A stretch of 64,000 bases of DNA, from the NCBI RefSeq assembly GCF_019285515.1, contig NZ_CP079095.1:2574501-2638500 (forward strand), given 5' to 3'. Source of the stretch: Methylococcus sp. Mc7. GTDB lineage: Bacteria > Pseudomonadota > Gammaproteobacteria > Methylococcales > Methylococcaceae. Shown here one piece after another: positions 17,998 through 26,466 of the stretch (position 1 is the first letter of the stretch; every line of letters starts with the position of its first letter). The translations under genes were made by a program, and so were the position numbers. Under the pieces are notes generated by a model. The model was given only the letters and a program-made list of their open reading frames with translations. It did no database searches and was not told the DNA's origin.

Positions 17998-20046
17998 ATG
18001 ACCAACCCTTTGCTGGAAGACTACGAACTGCCGCCGTTCTCGCGCATCGAAGCGAGCCACGTGTTGCCGGCGGTTCAACAAATCCTGGCCGAAAACCGGG
18101 CCGCGGTGGAGGCCTTGCTCCAACGCGGCGGGCCGTTCACCTGGTCCGGCCTGGTGGAGCCCTTGGACGATCTCGACGACCGTCTGAACAAGGCCTGGTC
18201 GCCGGTGGGGCATCTGAACGCCGTGATGAACAGCGAGGCGTTGCGGGAGGCCTATAACGCCAGTCTGCCGCTCTTGAGCGAATATGCCACCGAGATGGGC
18301 CAGAATGCGGCGCTGTACGCCGCTTTCCGCGAAATCGCCGAAGGCGTGGAATATGCCCGGCTGGACACCGCCCAACGCAAGGTTCTCGACAACGCCCTGC
18401 GCGACTTCCGCCTGTCCGGTGTGGCCCTGGAAGGGGAACAGAAGGCGCGTTTCAAGGAAATCGCCCAGGAATTGTCGCGCCTGGGCAGCCGGTTTTCCGA
18501 CAACGTGCTCGATGCCACCAAGGGCTGGACGCGGCATATCGACGACGAGGCGCTGCTGGGGGGATTGCCGGAAACCGACCTGGCGGTGGCCCGCCAGGCC
18601 GCGGAAGCCGAAGGCAAGACCGGCTGGGTGTTCGGCCTCGCCTTTCCGTCCTACATCGCGATCATGACCTATGCCGACGACCGGCCGCTTCGGGAGGAGT
18701 TCTACCGAGCCTACGCGACCCGCGCGTCGGAAACCGGGCCGCACGGCGGGCGCTGGGACAACGGCGAAGTGATGGAGAAGATCCTGGCCCTGCGCCACGA
18801 AGAGGCCAGGCTCCTGGGATTCGCCAACTACGCCGAGCTGTCCCTGGCCACCAAGATGGCGGAGAGTCCCGAACAGGTGCTGGGTTTCCTGAACGATCTG
18901 GCCGGGAAGGCTCTCGCCGTGGCCCGGCGCGACCTGGAGGAGTTGAAGGCATTCGCGCGCGAGAACCACGGCCTCGACGAGCTGCAGGCCTGGGACGTGG
19001 CGTACTATTCCGAAAAGCTCCGCGAGCACAAGTACGCGTTTTCGGAGGAGGAGGTAAAGGCCTATTTTCCGGCCGAACGCGCGGTTTCCGGTCTGTTTGC
19101 GGTGGTACAGCGGCTGTACGGCCTGGAAATCAAGCGGCGCGAAGGCGTCGACGTCTGGCATCCGGACGTCCGCTATTACGAGATATTCGACCGGGCCGGC
19201 GAACTGCGGGGCGGGTTCTATCTCGACCTCTACGCCCGGCCCAGCAAGCGCAGCGGCGCATGGATGGACGAATGCGTCAGCCGGCGCCGCGTCGGCGGTG
19301 CGATTCAGACACCGGTCGCCTACCTGACCTGCAACTTCACCCCGCCCGCGGGCGAGGAGCCGGCGCTGCTGCGTCACGACGACGTGGTGACGCTGTTCCA
19401 TGAATTCGGCCACGGCCTGCACCATCTGCTCACCAGGGTCGAACATCTCGGCGTGTCGGGAATCCGCGGCGTGGAATGGGATGCGGTGGAGCTGCCGAGT
19501 CAGTTCATGGAGAACTTCTGCTGGGAGCGCGAGGCGCTGGCCCTGATCTCCGGCCATCATCGGAGCGGCGAGCCGCTGCCGGACGAACTGCTGGCCAGGA
19601 TGCTGGCGGCGAAGAACTTCCAGGCCGGTATGCAGACGGTCCGCCAACTGGAGTTCGCCTTGCTGGATTTCCGTATCCATCATGAATACGATCCGGCCCG
19701 AGGCGGGCGTGTCTATGAAATCCTCGACGACGTGAGGCGGCAGGTCTCGGTGATGCCGCCTCCGGCTTATAATCGCTTCCCCCACAGTTTCCAGCACATC
19801 TTCGGCGGCGGCTATGCGGCCGGTTATTACAGCTACAAGTGGGCGGAAGTCCTGTCGAGCGATGCCTTTTCGTTGTTCGAGGAGCGCGGCATCTTCGATC
19901 CGGATACTGGCCATGCCTTCCTGAGTAACGTGCTGGAACAGGGCGGACGTCGCAGCGCGCTGGAGTCCTTCGTCGCCTTCCGCGGCCGCGAGCCGGAAAT
20001 CGAGGCCTTGCTGCGTCATAGCGGGATGCTCGTGCCCGCCGGCTAG
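17998..20046 (+). CDS. prlC: Oligopeptidase A, M3 family zinc metallopeptidase
   Basis: 682 aa, the family's normal size. Cytoplasmic endopeptidase degrading short peptides, including cleaved signal peptides. Zinc motif HEFGH at residues 468-472, followed downstream by the third ligand in DAVELPSQFMENFCWE. The N-terminal FSRIEASHVLPAVQQ and C-terminal FPHSFQHIFGGGYAAGYYSYKWAEVL segments are typical of M3A oligopeptidases. Start at 17998 has GAGGTAA upstream; the longer frame adds 11 non-conserved residues. Rubredoxin follows after 36 bp. Confidence 0.95.
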   Translation: MTNPLLEDYELPPFSRIEASHVLPAVQQILAENRAAVEALLQRGGPFTWSGLVEPLDDLDDRLNKAWSPVGHLNAVMNSEALREAYNASLPLLSEYATEMGQNAALYAAFREIAEGVEYARLDTAQRKVLDNALRDFRLSGVALEGEQKARFKEIAQELSRLGSRFSDNVLDATKGWTRHIDDEALLGGLPETDLAVARQAAEAEGKTGWVFGLAFPSYIAIMTYADDRPLREEFYRAYATRASETGPHGGRWDNGEVMEKILALRHEEARLLGFANYAELSLATKMAESPEQVLGFLNDLAGKALAVARRDLEELKAFARENHGLDELQAWDVAYYSEKLREHKYAFSEEEVKAYFPAERAVSGLFAVVQRLYGLEIKRREGVDVWHPDVRYYEIFDRAGELRGGFYLDLYARPSKRSGAWMDECVSRRRVGGAIQTPVAYLTCNFTPPAGEEPALLRHDDVVTLFHEFGHGLHHLLTRVEHLGVSGIRGVEWDAVELPSQFMENFCWEREALALISGHHRSGEPLPDELLARMLAAKNFQAGMQTVRQLEFALLDFRIHHEYDPARGGRVYEILDDVRRQVSVMPPPAYNRFPHSFQHIFGGGYAAGYYSYKWAEVLSSDAFSLFEERGIFDPDTGHAFLSNVLEQGGRRSALESFVAFRGREPEIEALLRHSGMLVPAG

Positions 20047-20082
20047 GTCTTTTTGTGTTTCACGATCGCCAAGGAGACGAAA

Positions 20083-20253
20083 ATGGTCGAATACCACAAG
20101 TATCAATGTTCCGCCTGCGGTTACATCTACGATGAAACCGAGGGCGATCCGGACGCGGGCCTTGCTCCCGGCACCGTTTTCGAGGACATCCCCGAAGGCT
20201 GGGGTTGTCCGGAGTGCGGCGTGGACAAGAGCTTCTTCGAGCTGCTGGATTGA
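20083..20253 (+). CDS. Rubredoxin
   Basis: 56 aa, typical for rubredoxin. Small cytoplasmic iron protein carrying single electrons. The four iron-binding cysteines lie in [12 protein letters not shown] and [13 protein letters not shown]; the [20 protein letters not shown] core is diagnostic. The ATG at 20083 has AAGGAGA 5-6 bases upstream. Possible partners are alkane/methane oxidation or oxidative-stress enzymes; none is adjacent, so its electron acceptor is not shown here. A strong hairpin follows the stop. Confidence 0.97.
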   Translation: MVEYHKYQCSACGYIYDETEGDPDAGLAPGTVFEDIPEGWGCPECGVDKSFFELLD

Positions 20254-20267
20254 GCAGAAAACCCTAT

Positions 20268-20289
20268 CCGCCGGCCGCACGGCCGGCGG
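20268..20289. terminator. Hairpin between convergent rubredoxin and phosphoesterase genes
   Basis: Perfect 9-bp GC-only stem, 20268-20276 with 20281-20289, loop GCAC. Read on the minus strand it is followed within a few bases by TTTT, so it may end transcription of the phosphoesterase gene and possibly act both ways. Confidence 0.55.
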
Positions 20290-20301
20290 AATTCATGGAC
20301 A

Positions 20302-21993
20302 TCAGCGGGCGGCATTCGCCGGTGCGGCGTCGAAGACCGAAAAGAGATTATTGACCTGGGCGTCCCGGTCGGCGACCGGCGCCAGTCCGTAGCGTTTTTC
20401 CAAAGTCGCCAGAATCGAAGTGGTGTCGTATTGCGTGCCGTCGACCGAAAAGGCATGCGGCAGCAGCGGCGACACGATCAAGGCCGGGATTCGATTGCCC
20501 GGTCCCCACTTGTCGTGCGGTCCTTTGTCGTTGCCCTGGCCAGGCGGCTGGACGTGGTCGTACTGGCCGCCGAATTCGTCGTAAGTCACGATGACCATCG
20601 TGTCCTTCGCACAGGCGCTGTTTTCGATCGCCGAGAGCAGGACGACCAGATGGTCGCTGCCGATGGGTTCGCTGGAATAGCCCGGATGTTCGTTGCCTTG
20701 GCCGAGGGGTTTCACGAAGCTCACCGATTTCAGCTTACACTTCTTCTTCGAAGTCTGCGCCAGATTGATGAACTCGATTTCATCCCGCAGGTGTTGTTTA
20801 CGGTTTTTCAGGCCGCTCTTGGTCCGGGTGCTGAAGTTGGCGAAGTAGTTGAACGGCTGGTGGTGGAACTGGAACCAGGTGTCCGGGCAGTTCGGGAAGG
20901 TCGAACCCTGGATGGTACGCGGGTCCGCGCAGTTCGGCCCGAGTCCGTTGGTCCAGCCTGGCGCCCCAATGTTGCCGGCGGCGTTGGACCAGCCGCCCGA
21001 ATACCAGGCCCAGCTCACGCCGGCCGCCGTGAGCCGGTCGCCGACCGTCGGCGCCGTCTGCAGCGGCAGCAGTTTGTAGTCCTTGGTCCCCGGCTGGAAG
21101 GGCTGATTCGTGGGCTGGGTGGTGTTCACGGCGTAATCCCCGCACACGACGCCAGGGGGCGTGGGGCCGCGGTCCGGCGGCGGATCGCATGACGCGGTCA
21201 ACTGAGCATCATTGAGCGCATAGCTCGCCGGCGAGGTATAGAGCGGGTAGTTTGTGGGCATGCCGTTGCCGTCCACCACCGAGTGCAAATCCTTTTTGCT
21301 GCCGTCATTCACCGCATTGGGCCATGTCGGCGTGTTTGCCGCGATCAGCCATTGATGGTTCAGGAACGAACCGCCGAAGGCCGCATGGAAGAAGTTGTCC
21401 AGGATCGCGTAGTTGGGATGGCCGTCCTGGTGCAAGTAGCGGTAGATGGGGAGCTGCCTGGTGTCGTAATAGCCCACGGTCAGGCCGACGGCGTCGCTGC
21501 CGGTGACGTAGCGGTTCAGCTTGCCGCCGTTCAACTGGTAAATCTGCTGATAGTAGCGGTGTACGATGTCCTCGGTGCAGCCGCCGTTGTAGCTGTCGCC
21601 CTGGTCATAGCCGCCGGTGCAGGTCGGAGCCGTAGCCGGAATATAGGTATCGATCGAAAACTCCGCGTTGGTGAATGCGCTGGCGATGTCGTTCTCGGCA
21701 TCGGTGCAGCTCACCGGCAGCGGCGATGGGGAAGTCAGGCTGGGGTCGTTCTGCAGCAGGCAGCCGTACGGAGAGCCGGCCTGGTTGACCTGCGGAATAT
21801 AGCTGGCCGGCGTGCGTCCGTTCACGCCTTCCCAGTCGCCGTACAGGTTGTCGAAGCTGTGATTTTCCTGGTAGATGACGACGAACCGTTTGATTTTTCT
21901 GATTTCGTTGTCGGAATGGGCGTCGGCCGGAACGGCGGCGGACCCGGCTGCGAGGAAGGCGGCAGCCAGGGACAGCTTATATGCGACTCGCAT
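20302..21993 (-). CDS. Secreted phosphoesterase, AcpA/phospholipase C family
   Basis: 563 aa. N-terminal signal peptide (hydrophobic LSLAAAFLAAGSAAVPADA), then the alkaline-phosphatase-superfamily phosphoesterase domain. It opens with VVIYQENHSFDNLYG, the metal-binding/nucleophile-region motif seen in acid phosphatase AcpA and bacterial phospholipases C. HQWLIAA, VIVTYDEFGGQYDHV and GPGNRIPALIVSP are the other family blocks. Likely exported and hydrolysing phosphomonoesters or phosphodiesters; the substrate is not determinable. Two in-frame ATGs exist (21999 and 21993). The second is better spaced from GGAG, so it is preferred. It diverges from the Tim44-like gene. Confidence 0.85.
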   Translation of the reverse strand: MRVAYKLSLAAAFLAAGSAAVPADAHSDNEIRKIKRFVVIYQENHSFDNLYGDWEGVNGRTPASYIPQVNQAGSPYGCLLQNDPSLTSPSPLPVSCTDAENDIASAFTNAEFSIDTYIPATAPTCTGGYDQGDSYNGGCTEDIVHRYYQQIYQLNGGKLNRYVTGSDAVGLTVGYYDTRQLPIYRYLHQDGHPNYAILDNFFHAAFGGSFLNHQWLIAANTPTWPNAVNDGSKKDLHSVVDGNGMPTNYPLYTSPASYALNDAQLTASCDPPPDRGPTPPGVVCGDYAVNTTQPTNQPFQPGTKDYKLLPLQTAPTVGDRLTAAGVSWAWYSGGWSNAAGNIGAPGWTNGLGPNCADPRTIQGSTFPNCPDTWFQFHHQPFNYFANFSTRTKSGLKNRKQHLRDEIEFINLAQTSKKKCKLKSVSFVKPLGQGNEHPGYSSEPIGSDHLVVLLSAIENSACAKDTMVIVTYDEFGGQYDHVQPPGQGNDKGPHDKWGPGNRIPALIVSPLLPHAFSVDGTQYDTTSILATLEKRYGLAPVADRDAQVNNLFSVFDAAPANAAR

Positions 21994-22127
21994 GAACATC
22001 GGCTCCTGTGCGTGTGTGGATGTGTCGGCCGCTAGCGGCGGCTTGCCGGTCGCTTTCGACGCGGCAGCGGACAGACTAATCGCCGCACGTTACGCGCGTG
22101 GGAAAGTCCGGAGCCATGACAGGGGAG

Positions 22128-22156
22128 TTGTAATCGGCCGGTGCTTCCCCTATAAC
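22128..22156 (+). promoter_or_regulatory. Sigma-70-type promoter for the Tim44-like operon
   Basis: TTGTAA at 22128-22133, a 17-bp spacer, and TATAAC at 22151-22156, ending 31 bp before the ATG at 22188. Box sequences and spacing both fit a housekeeping promoter. Confidence 0.65.
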
Positions 22157-22187
22157 ACCCACGATGACGTTGAGGCTTGAGGGCTAT

Positions 22188-23114
22188 ATGAAAAAGATTT
22201 TTGGATTCGCACTGAGTACCGCGCTCGTCACGGCGCTGCTGTTCTCCGGTATGAACGACGCGTTCGCCAAACGCCTGGGCGGAGGCAAGTCCTTCGGGAG
22301 CAGGCCGTCGTACAGCGAGCCGTATCGGCGTTCGACCGACGGAAGTTCCTCCTCGCAAACGCAGCGGCCGGCTTACCAGCCCAGCCAGCCGGCCAGTGCC
22401 GCGAGCCAGCACAACCAGGCGGCGCGCGATGCCTTTGCCCGCCGTGGCGGCTTGATGGGCATGCTCGGCGGTCTGGCGCTGGGCGGCCTGCTGGGTGCCA
22501 TGCTGTTCGGCGGCGCTTTCGAGCATCTGAATTTTCTCGACATCCTGCTGTTCGCGGGGGTCGGCTATTTCCTCTACCGGCTGCTGGCAGCGCGCAGGAG
22601 CCAGCCGCAGCCCGCGACAGGTGCCGGCTATTACCCGCATTCGGAAACCGCCGCGGGCGGGAAGCCTGCTTCGGGACGCCCATCGTTCGATACCGATCTG
22701 CTGTCCCGTCGCGGAGGAGCGCAGCCGGGGCGGACCCAGCCGGCCGATTTCGACGTTGCCGGTTTTCTGAATGGCGCCAAGGCCGCCTACCGGCAGCTTC
22801 AGGTGGCTTGGGACGAGCGCGACCTCGGGACCTTGCGGGCGCTCACGACCGACAAGGTGTTTGCCGAACTGCAGGACCAGTTACGGGCATCCGCCGAGCG
22901 TCACAGCACGGAGTTACTGCGGGTCGATGCGGAAATCCTGGAGGTCAGCGACCGCGGCGACGAACGTGAGGTCGCCGTCCTGTTCGACGTCACGCTGCGC
23001 GAGGTGCCGGCCGAAGAAGCGGTCGTGGTTCACGAGGTCTGGCATTTCGTGAGATCGCGTTCGAGCCGCCAGCCCACTTGGTTCCTGGACGGCATCCAAC
23101 AGGTCGAGGCCTGA
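22188..23114 (+). CDS. Tim44-like domain protein, exported or membrane-anchored
   Basis: 308 aa. Signal peptide (KKIFGFALSTALVTALLFSG...AFA), a low-complexity Ser/Gln/Pro region, then two Gly-rich hydrophobic segments (~95-135: LMGMLGGLALGGLLGAMLFGG and LDILLFAGVGYFLYRLL). The C-terminal ~130 residues form a Tim44-like domain (FLNGAKAAYRQLQVAWDERDLGTLRALTTDKVFAELQ is cut here into its recognisable helices). In mitochondria Tim44 couples import to Hsp70; bacterial members are poorly understood inner-membrane proteins. GAGGG precedes the ATG. It heads a run with the thioredoxin-like gene, hemJ and the FmdB-type gene. Confidence 0.82.
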   Translation: MKKIFGFALSTALVTALLFSGMNDAFAKRLGGGKSFGSRPSYSEPYRRSTDGSSSSQTQRPAYQPSQPASAASQHNQAARDAFARRGGLMGMLGGLALGGLLGAMLFGGAFEHLNFLDILLFAGVGYFLYRLLAARRSQPQPATGAGYYPHSETAAGGKPASGRPSFDTDLLSRRGGAQPGRTQPADFDVAGFLNGAKAAYRQLQVAWDERDLGTLRALTTDKVFAELQDQLRASAERHSTELLRVDAEILEVSDRGDEREVAVLFDVTLREVPAEEAVVVHEVWHFVRSRSSRQPTWFLDGIQQVEA

Positions 23115-23647
23115 AAGCCGCCCCAGTCCGCTTCGGCAGGCGCGGGTGGGGGCGGTTCGCCCGGCTCCTCGCCGCCGCAAGCTTGCTCGTGCCGGCGCTC
23201 TGGCTCGGCCACGGATATCTCGAGGGAAGAAGCCTTTCTCCGGATCTCGGCTTCACCACCATCCAGGGACAAAGGGTGAGTCTGGGGGAGTGGCGCGGGC
23301 GTCCCGTCCTGTTGGCTTTCTGGGCCAGCAATTGCCGCAGTTGCCTGGAAGAAATGCCGGAACTCGCCGCGCTGTTCCGGGATTACGAAGGGCGCGGCCT
23401 GCGGATGGCGGCGGTGGCGATGCCTTACGATCTGCCGAATCGCGTATTGTCCCTGGCCGGGAAGGAACGCTGGCCGTTTCCCGTTGCGCTCGATCCGCTG
23501 GGCGAACTGGCCGGTGCACTCGGGGTCGAACTGGTGCCGAACTGCTATCTGCTGAACGGCGACGGCGCGGTCGTCGCAACGCGCCTCGGCAAACCCGATT
23601 TCCGCGAACTGCGGGACACGATAGACAAGCTGCTCCGGGAGGGATGA
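23078..23647 (+). CDS. TlpA/redoxin-type thioredoxin-fold protein, membrane-anchored
   Basis: About 189 aa. A hydrophobic anchor (LLAAASLLVPALWLG) is followed by a redoxin domain: LGFTTIQGQRVSLGEWRGRPVLLAFWASNC with the active-site pair Cys-Arg-Ser-Cys, then an ALDPLGELAGALGVELVPNCYLL cis-Pro region. Likely a periplasmic thiol-disulfide protein. The start is uncertain: no ATG is available. TTG at 23078 overlaps the Tim44 gene by 37 bp, while CTG at 23111 would overlap its stop as CTGA. It ends 4 bp before hemJ. Confidence 0.8.
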   Translation: MVPGRHPTGRGLKAAPVRFGRRGWGRFARLLAAASLLVPALWLGHGYLEGRSLSPDLGFTTIQGQRVSLGEWRGRPVLLAFWASNCRSCLEEMPELAALFRDYEGRGLRMAAVAMPYDLPNRVLSLAGKERWPFPVALDPLGELAGALGVELVPNCYLLNGDGAVVATRLGKPDFRELRDTIDKLLREG

Positions 23648-23651
23648 GCGC

Positions 23652-24074
23652 ATGTGGCTGAAAGCTTTTCACCTGATCTTCATGGTGACGTGGTTCGCCG
23701 GTCTGTTCTATCTGCCGCGGCTGTTCGTCTATCACACCATGACTTCCGACGCGGTGGGCATCGTCCGGTTCAAGATCATGGAAAGAAAGCTGTTCTGGGG
23801 AATCATGACGCCGGCGATGCTCCTGACTCTCCTGTTCGGCATCTGGATGCTGGTCGACTATGCCTGGGCGCTTTACGGCGGCAGCGGGTGGCTGCATGTC
23901 AAGCTGACGCTCGTGGCGCTTCTCGTCGGCTACCATTTCCTCTGCTGGCAATGGCTTCGGGATTTCGCCGAGGACCGCAATACCCGCAGCCACTTGTTCT
24001 ACCGCTGGGTCAATGAAGTCCCGGTACTGTTTCTTTTCGCCATCGTCCTGCTCGCAAGTTTGAAACCCTTCTGA
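23652..24074 (+). CDS. hemJ: Protoporphyrinogen IX oxidase HemJ
   Basis: 140 aa with four membrane helices; the HemJ/UPF0093 family oxidises protoporphyrinogen IX in haem synthesis in bacteria lacking HemG/HemY. The N-terminal KAFHLIFMVTWFAGLFYLPR with its conserved His, Trp and Arg, and the VHKTxx-like segment LHVKLTLVALLVGYHF, are characteristic. It starts 4 bp after the redoxin gene and 13 bp before the FmdB-type gene, so it is cotranscribed. Haem demand is high in methanotrophs (cytochromes for methanol oxidation), which fits, but that is inference. Confidence 0.9.
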   Translation: MWLKAFHLIFMVTWFAGLFYLPRLFVYHTMTSDAVGIVRFKIMERKLFWGIMTPAMLLTLLFGIWMLVDYAWALYGGSGWLHVKLTLVALLVGYHFLCWQWLRDFAEDRNTRSHLFYRWVNEVPVLFLFAIVLLASLKPF

Positions 24075-24087
24075 CGAGAAGCATCGA

Positions 24088-24300
24088 ATGCCTACCTACG
24101 ACTATGCCTGCCAATCCTGCGCCCGGGATTTCACCGTGATGCAGAAAATCAGCGATCCGCCACCCGTCTGTCCGCACTGCGGTTCCGAGTCGGTGACCAA
24201 GAAGCTCTCGGCACCCGCCGTCCATGGCGGATCGAGCCATACCTCGCCGCCTGCAGCCGGCCACGGCTGCGGCATGGGCGGCTGCGGCTGCAAGCACTGA
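24088..24300 (+). CDS. FmdB-family zinc-ribbon protein
   Basis: 70 aa. Begins MPTYDYACQSC and has a second CPHC knuckle (residues ~28-31), the FmdB putative regulatory zinc ribbon. The C-terminal third is rich in Gly, His and Cys (GHGCGMGGCGC), typical of this family and possibly metal-binding. Function is unproven; named from a gene near formylmethanofuran/formamide operons. It ends the Tim44-hemJ run; the LuxR-type gene follows after 72 bp. Confidence 0.9.
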   Translation: MPTYDYACQSCARDFTVMQKISDPPPVCPHCGSESVTKKLSAPAVHGGSSHTSPPAAGHGCGMGGCGCKH

Positions 24301-24372
24301 TTCCGTTCGAGTCCGTCCTCTGGCGGGTCCCGATGCGGGACGGTGCCGGGGGGATTTCTCTCTCCGGTCCGC

Positions 24373-25140
24373 ATGGCGTCGAAACAACAGCAGATTCACG
24401 ACCTGTGGGACCGACTCGCTGAATTCGGGCCGACCCGTGTCAATGAGGCGCTCGACCATGCCATGGCCTCATTGTGCGAGATTATCGGCGCGCGGCAGGC
24501 GTGCTGGTTCGGTGCAGTGCGGCTGGACTGCCGGGACGATCCGATAGATGGCTGGCGGGCTTGCGCCATTCGCTACCTTCACCCTCACCCCGAGCGGGAT
24601 GCAGCCTATGCGGAGCATTGCCGCCGTCTCGACCGGGGTGACATCGACCCCAGCATCATCGCCAATCTGCGTCATGCTGGCCGTTTCCGCGTCAGCATCC
24701 AGCACGAGATCGTGCCGCCCGGCTGGTACGACAGCGAGTTCTATCGCAATCTGTTCGAGCCTTTCGGCATCCGCGATGTCTGCTACATGGCGACGCCGGT
24801 CAACAGCGATATGGAATCCTGGTTCGGCTTCGAGCGCGTCGGTTCGGAAGCACCGCTGTTCGGAGAAGTCGAGCGGGAACTGCTGGAGCGGGCCGGCCGG
24901 GCGTTGAAATGGTTCCACCGGCAGGTCGCTCTGCATCATGGTCTTACGATCGCTTCCAAGCCCCTCACCCCCGCCGAGCGGCGGCTGCTGAGCGCACTGC
25001 TCTGCGGCGCCTCCGAAGCCGAGATCGCCGAGCGGCTCGGCCTCACGCTGACCACGGTGCATACCTACGCCACCCGCATCTACCGCAAATTCGGCGTCAA
25101 GGGGAGGACCGGCCTCGCGGCCTTGTGGCTGGGGCGTTGA
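24373..25140 (+). CDS. LuxR-type transcriptional regulator (paralogue A)
   Basis: 255 aa. The C-terminal LuxR/NarL helix-turn-helix spans about 190-250 (LTPAERRLLSALLCGASEAEIAERLGLT then TTVHTYATRIYRKFGV). The ~180-residue N-terminal sensor-like region (CWFGAVR...DDPIDGWR, FGFERVG, ALKWFHRQ) has no response-regulator Asp pattern and does not clearly match the acyl-homoserine-lactone domain. It is homologous along its whole length to the protein at 33802-34578. The ATG at 24373 is preferred; a longer frame adds 10 weak residues. No LuxI-type gene is in the window. Ligand and targets unknown. Confidence 0.82.
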   Translation: MASKQQQIHDLWDRLAEFGPTRVNEALDHAMASLCEIIGARQACWFGAVRLDCRDDPIDGWRACAIRYLHPHPERDAAYAEHCRRLDRGDIDPSIIANLRHAGRFRVSIQHEIVPPGWYDSEFYRNLFEPFGIRDVCYMATPVNSDMESWFGFERVGSEAPLFGEVERELLERAGRALKWFHRQVALHHGLTIASKPLTPAERRLLSALLCGASEAEIAERLGLTLTTVHTYATRIYRKFGVKGRTGLAALWLGR

Positions 25141-25287
25141 CTCCCGGAACGGCGTTTCGTCACAGTCTCTGTTCAGAGACTATTCACCGCTTATTCATAC
25201 GGTATATCTTTTGGGCGTGATCCGGTGGTTTCTTGGCAGATACCAGAATGCATATCCCGTCCAGCCAGTGGGGCTTGAGTTTCGAGG

Positions 25288-25830
25288 TTAATCGGTGCGC
25301 GTTCCTCGCTGTTGCCATTCCATAAGAACGGCCCGGCATTGCAGGCAGGCAAGGTGGGTCATGAGCTGCGAGCAGCCAGCCGTGTCGGCCAGCGCCTTCT
25401 TACCGATCCCGGCTTCCGGTATGACGAATGCAGGATCGATCTCGGCTACGAATGCCCAGAGGCCCTGGTTGGAAAAGGAGCTGTTGATGAGCCATTTCTC
25501 TGAGTTAAGCGGCTCGAGGCGAATGACAGCTTCTGGTGGTATCGCCAGCTCGCGCCGCAGAAGGACTGGCGCAATTTCCCGGGGTGCTTTTCCATCGGGA
25601 AGACGCCCCCCGGGAAAGTCCAGCGTGGCGCAGCCGACTCCCGGGCGAAACGCCGGTTTGACGCAGAAGACATAGCCTGCCTGGAGCGGCAACACGATGA
25701 CCGAGTCGACCTTCTCGACCCGCCAGTACTCAAGCTCCTTCCCCTTGTCACAGAGCCAGCGTTCCCCGATCAGCGTGACCCATTGCGAGCTGACTCGCAC
25801 ACATTCGGCCAGTCGCTTCCAGTCAGTCAT
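25288..25830 (-). CDS. NUDIX-like protein with degenerate Nudix box
   Basis: 180 aa. The fold is suggested by QAGYVFCVKPAFRPGV, a GCATLDFPGGRLPDGKAP strand-loop and the flanking pattern of ADP-sugar pyrophosphatases. However the Nudix box (G-x5-E-x7-REUxEExGU) is eroded: after GGRLPDG the first Glu is Lys, and RREL is followed by AIPP instead of the catalytic EE. It is therefore likely inactive as a hydrolase, or adapted for binding. It has no close partner: convergent with LuxR paralogue A, and downstream of a broken gmd fragment. Its gene name is left open. Confidence 0.55.
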   Translation of the reverse strand: MTDWKRLAECVRVSSQWVTLIGERWLCDKGKELEYWRVEKVDSVIVLPLQAGYVFCVKPAFRPGVGCATLDFPGGRLPDGKAPREIAPVLLRRELAIPPEAVIRLEPLNSEKWLINSSFSNQGLWAFVAEIDPAFVIPEAGIGKKALADTAGCSQLMTHLACLQCRAVLMEWQQRGTRTD

Positions 25831-25968
25831 GGCCGATGGTACCCCGTACCAGTGCCGCGACCGCCAGCAGGGGTAAACCGTCTGGGGTCGAATGCTCGTA
25901 CATGGGCGGCGATCCGGGTTGGGTGGTCGTGTCTAACAAATCGTCCACTGGCATTCCGTAACGGGTGG

Positions 25969-26225
25969 TCACAACCTTGCGCGGAGGTGAAGGCAGTTCA
26001 GGAAGACAAGCTGCATGGCCGGCGAGCACTCGTGCTGCTGCAGGATCTTGAAGCCCTGGCGGTGGGCACAGGGCGTCGCGCTCAGCCGCCTTGAGGTCCT
26101 CCCGCATCATTTCGCCCACCAGCTCGGGGAAGCGCGGCATCGCCGAGCTGGGTCTCGACCTCGGTGGGGCGGAAGTAGCGCGGGTCGACGGCGACCAGGC
26201 AGTTGCCGGTGGTGATGGCATTGTA
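25969..26225 (-). pseudogene. gmd: Remnant of GDP-mannose 4,6-dehydratase (3' end, frameshifted)
   Basis: Read on the minus strand, one frame gives [22 protein letters not shown]. Another, after an apparent loss of about 15 codons, gives [22 protein letters not shown] third gives HRQGFKILQQHE before a TGA. In order these are the C-terminal blocks of GDP-mannose 4,6-dehydratase, the first enzyme of GDP-fucose/rhamnose synthesis. The upstream three-quarters of the gene is missing; homology breaks near 26228, about 150 bp from the IS1380-type element. Not functional. Confidence 0.75.
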
Positions 26226-26407
26226 ACCTTTTTCGTCTACGCCTGTCCCTTCCCAGCGCACTTGGACAGGGCGAGCGCGCTTAAAATTGCGGTATCGCAG
26301 TGAGTTGGCGGATGATGGAGAGAGGCAACATTAGGAGTCTCTCATGTCAGCAGGCATTATCCAGCATTTAGCTGATTCCTGAATCCGTGCTCCCACCCTC
26401 TAAATAA

Positions 26408-26436
26408 TTCATAACATATTGAATCCATTGTATAAT
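26408..26436 (+). promoter_or_regulatory. Transposase promoter inside the IS1380-type element
   Basis: TTCATA at 26408-26413, a 17-bp spacer and a perfect TATAAT at 26431-26436, followed by the transposase ATG at 26467. Confidence 0.6.
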
Positions 26437-26466
26437 TAGCCCATTTTCGATGTCACCCATTTGATC

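Noticed and set aside
24373-25140. Classical acyl-homoserine-lactone receptor
   Set aside because: The Trp/Tyr/Asp pattern of the autoinducer-binding domain is not convincing, and no synthase gene is nearby, so only LuxR-type HTH is claimed.
25823-26221. Hypothetical 132-residue protein on the minus strand
   Set aside because: Its middle part is one frame of the frameshifted gmd remnant; the rest is unconserved, so it is treated as pseudogene sequence.
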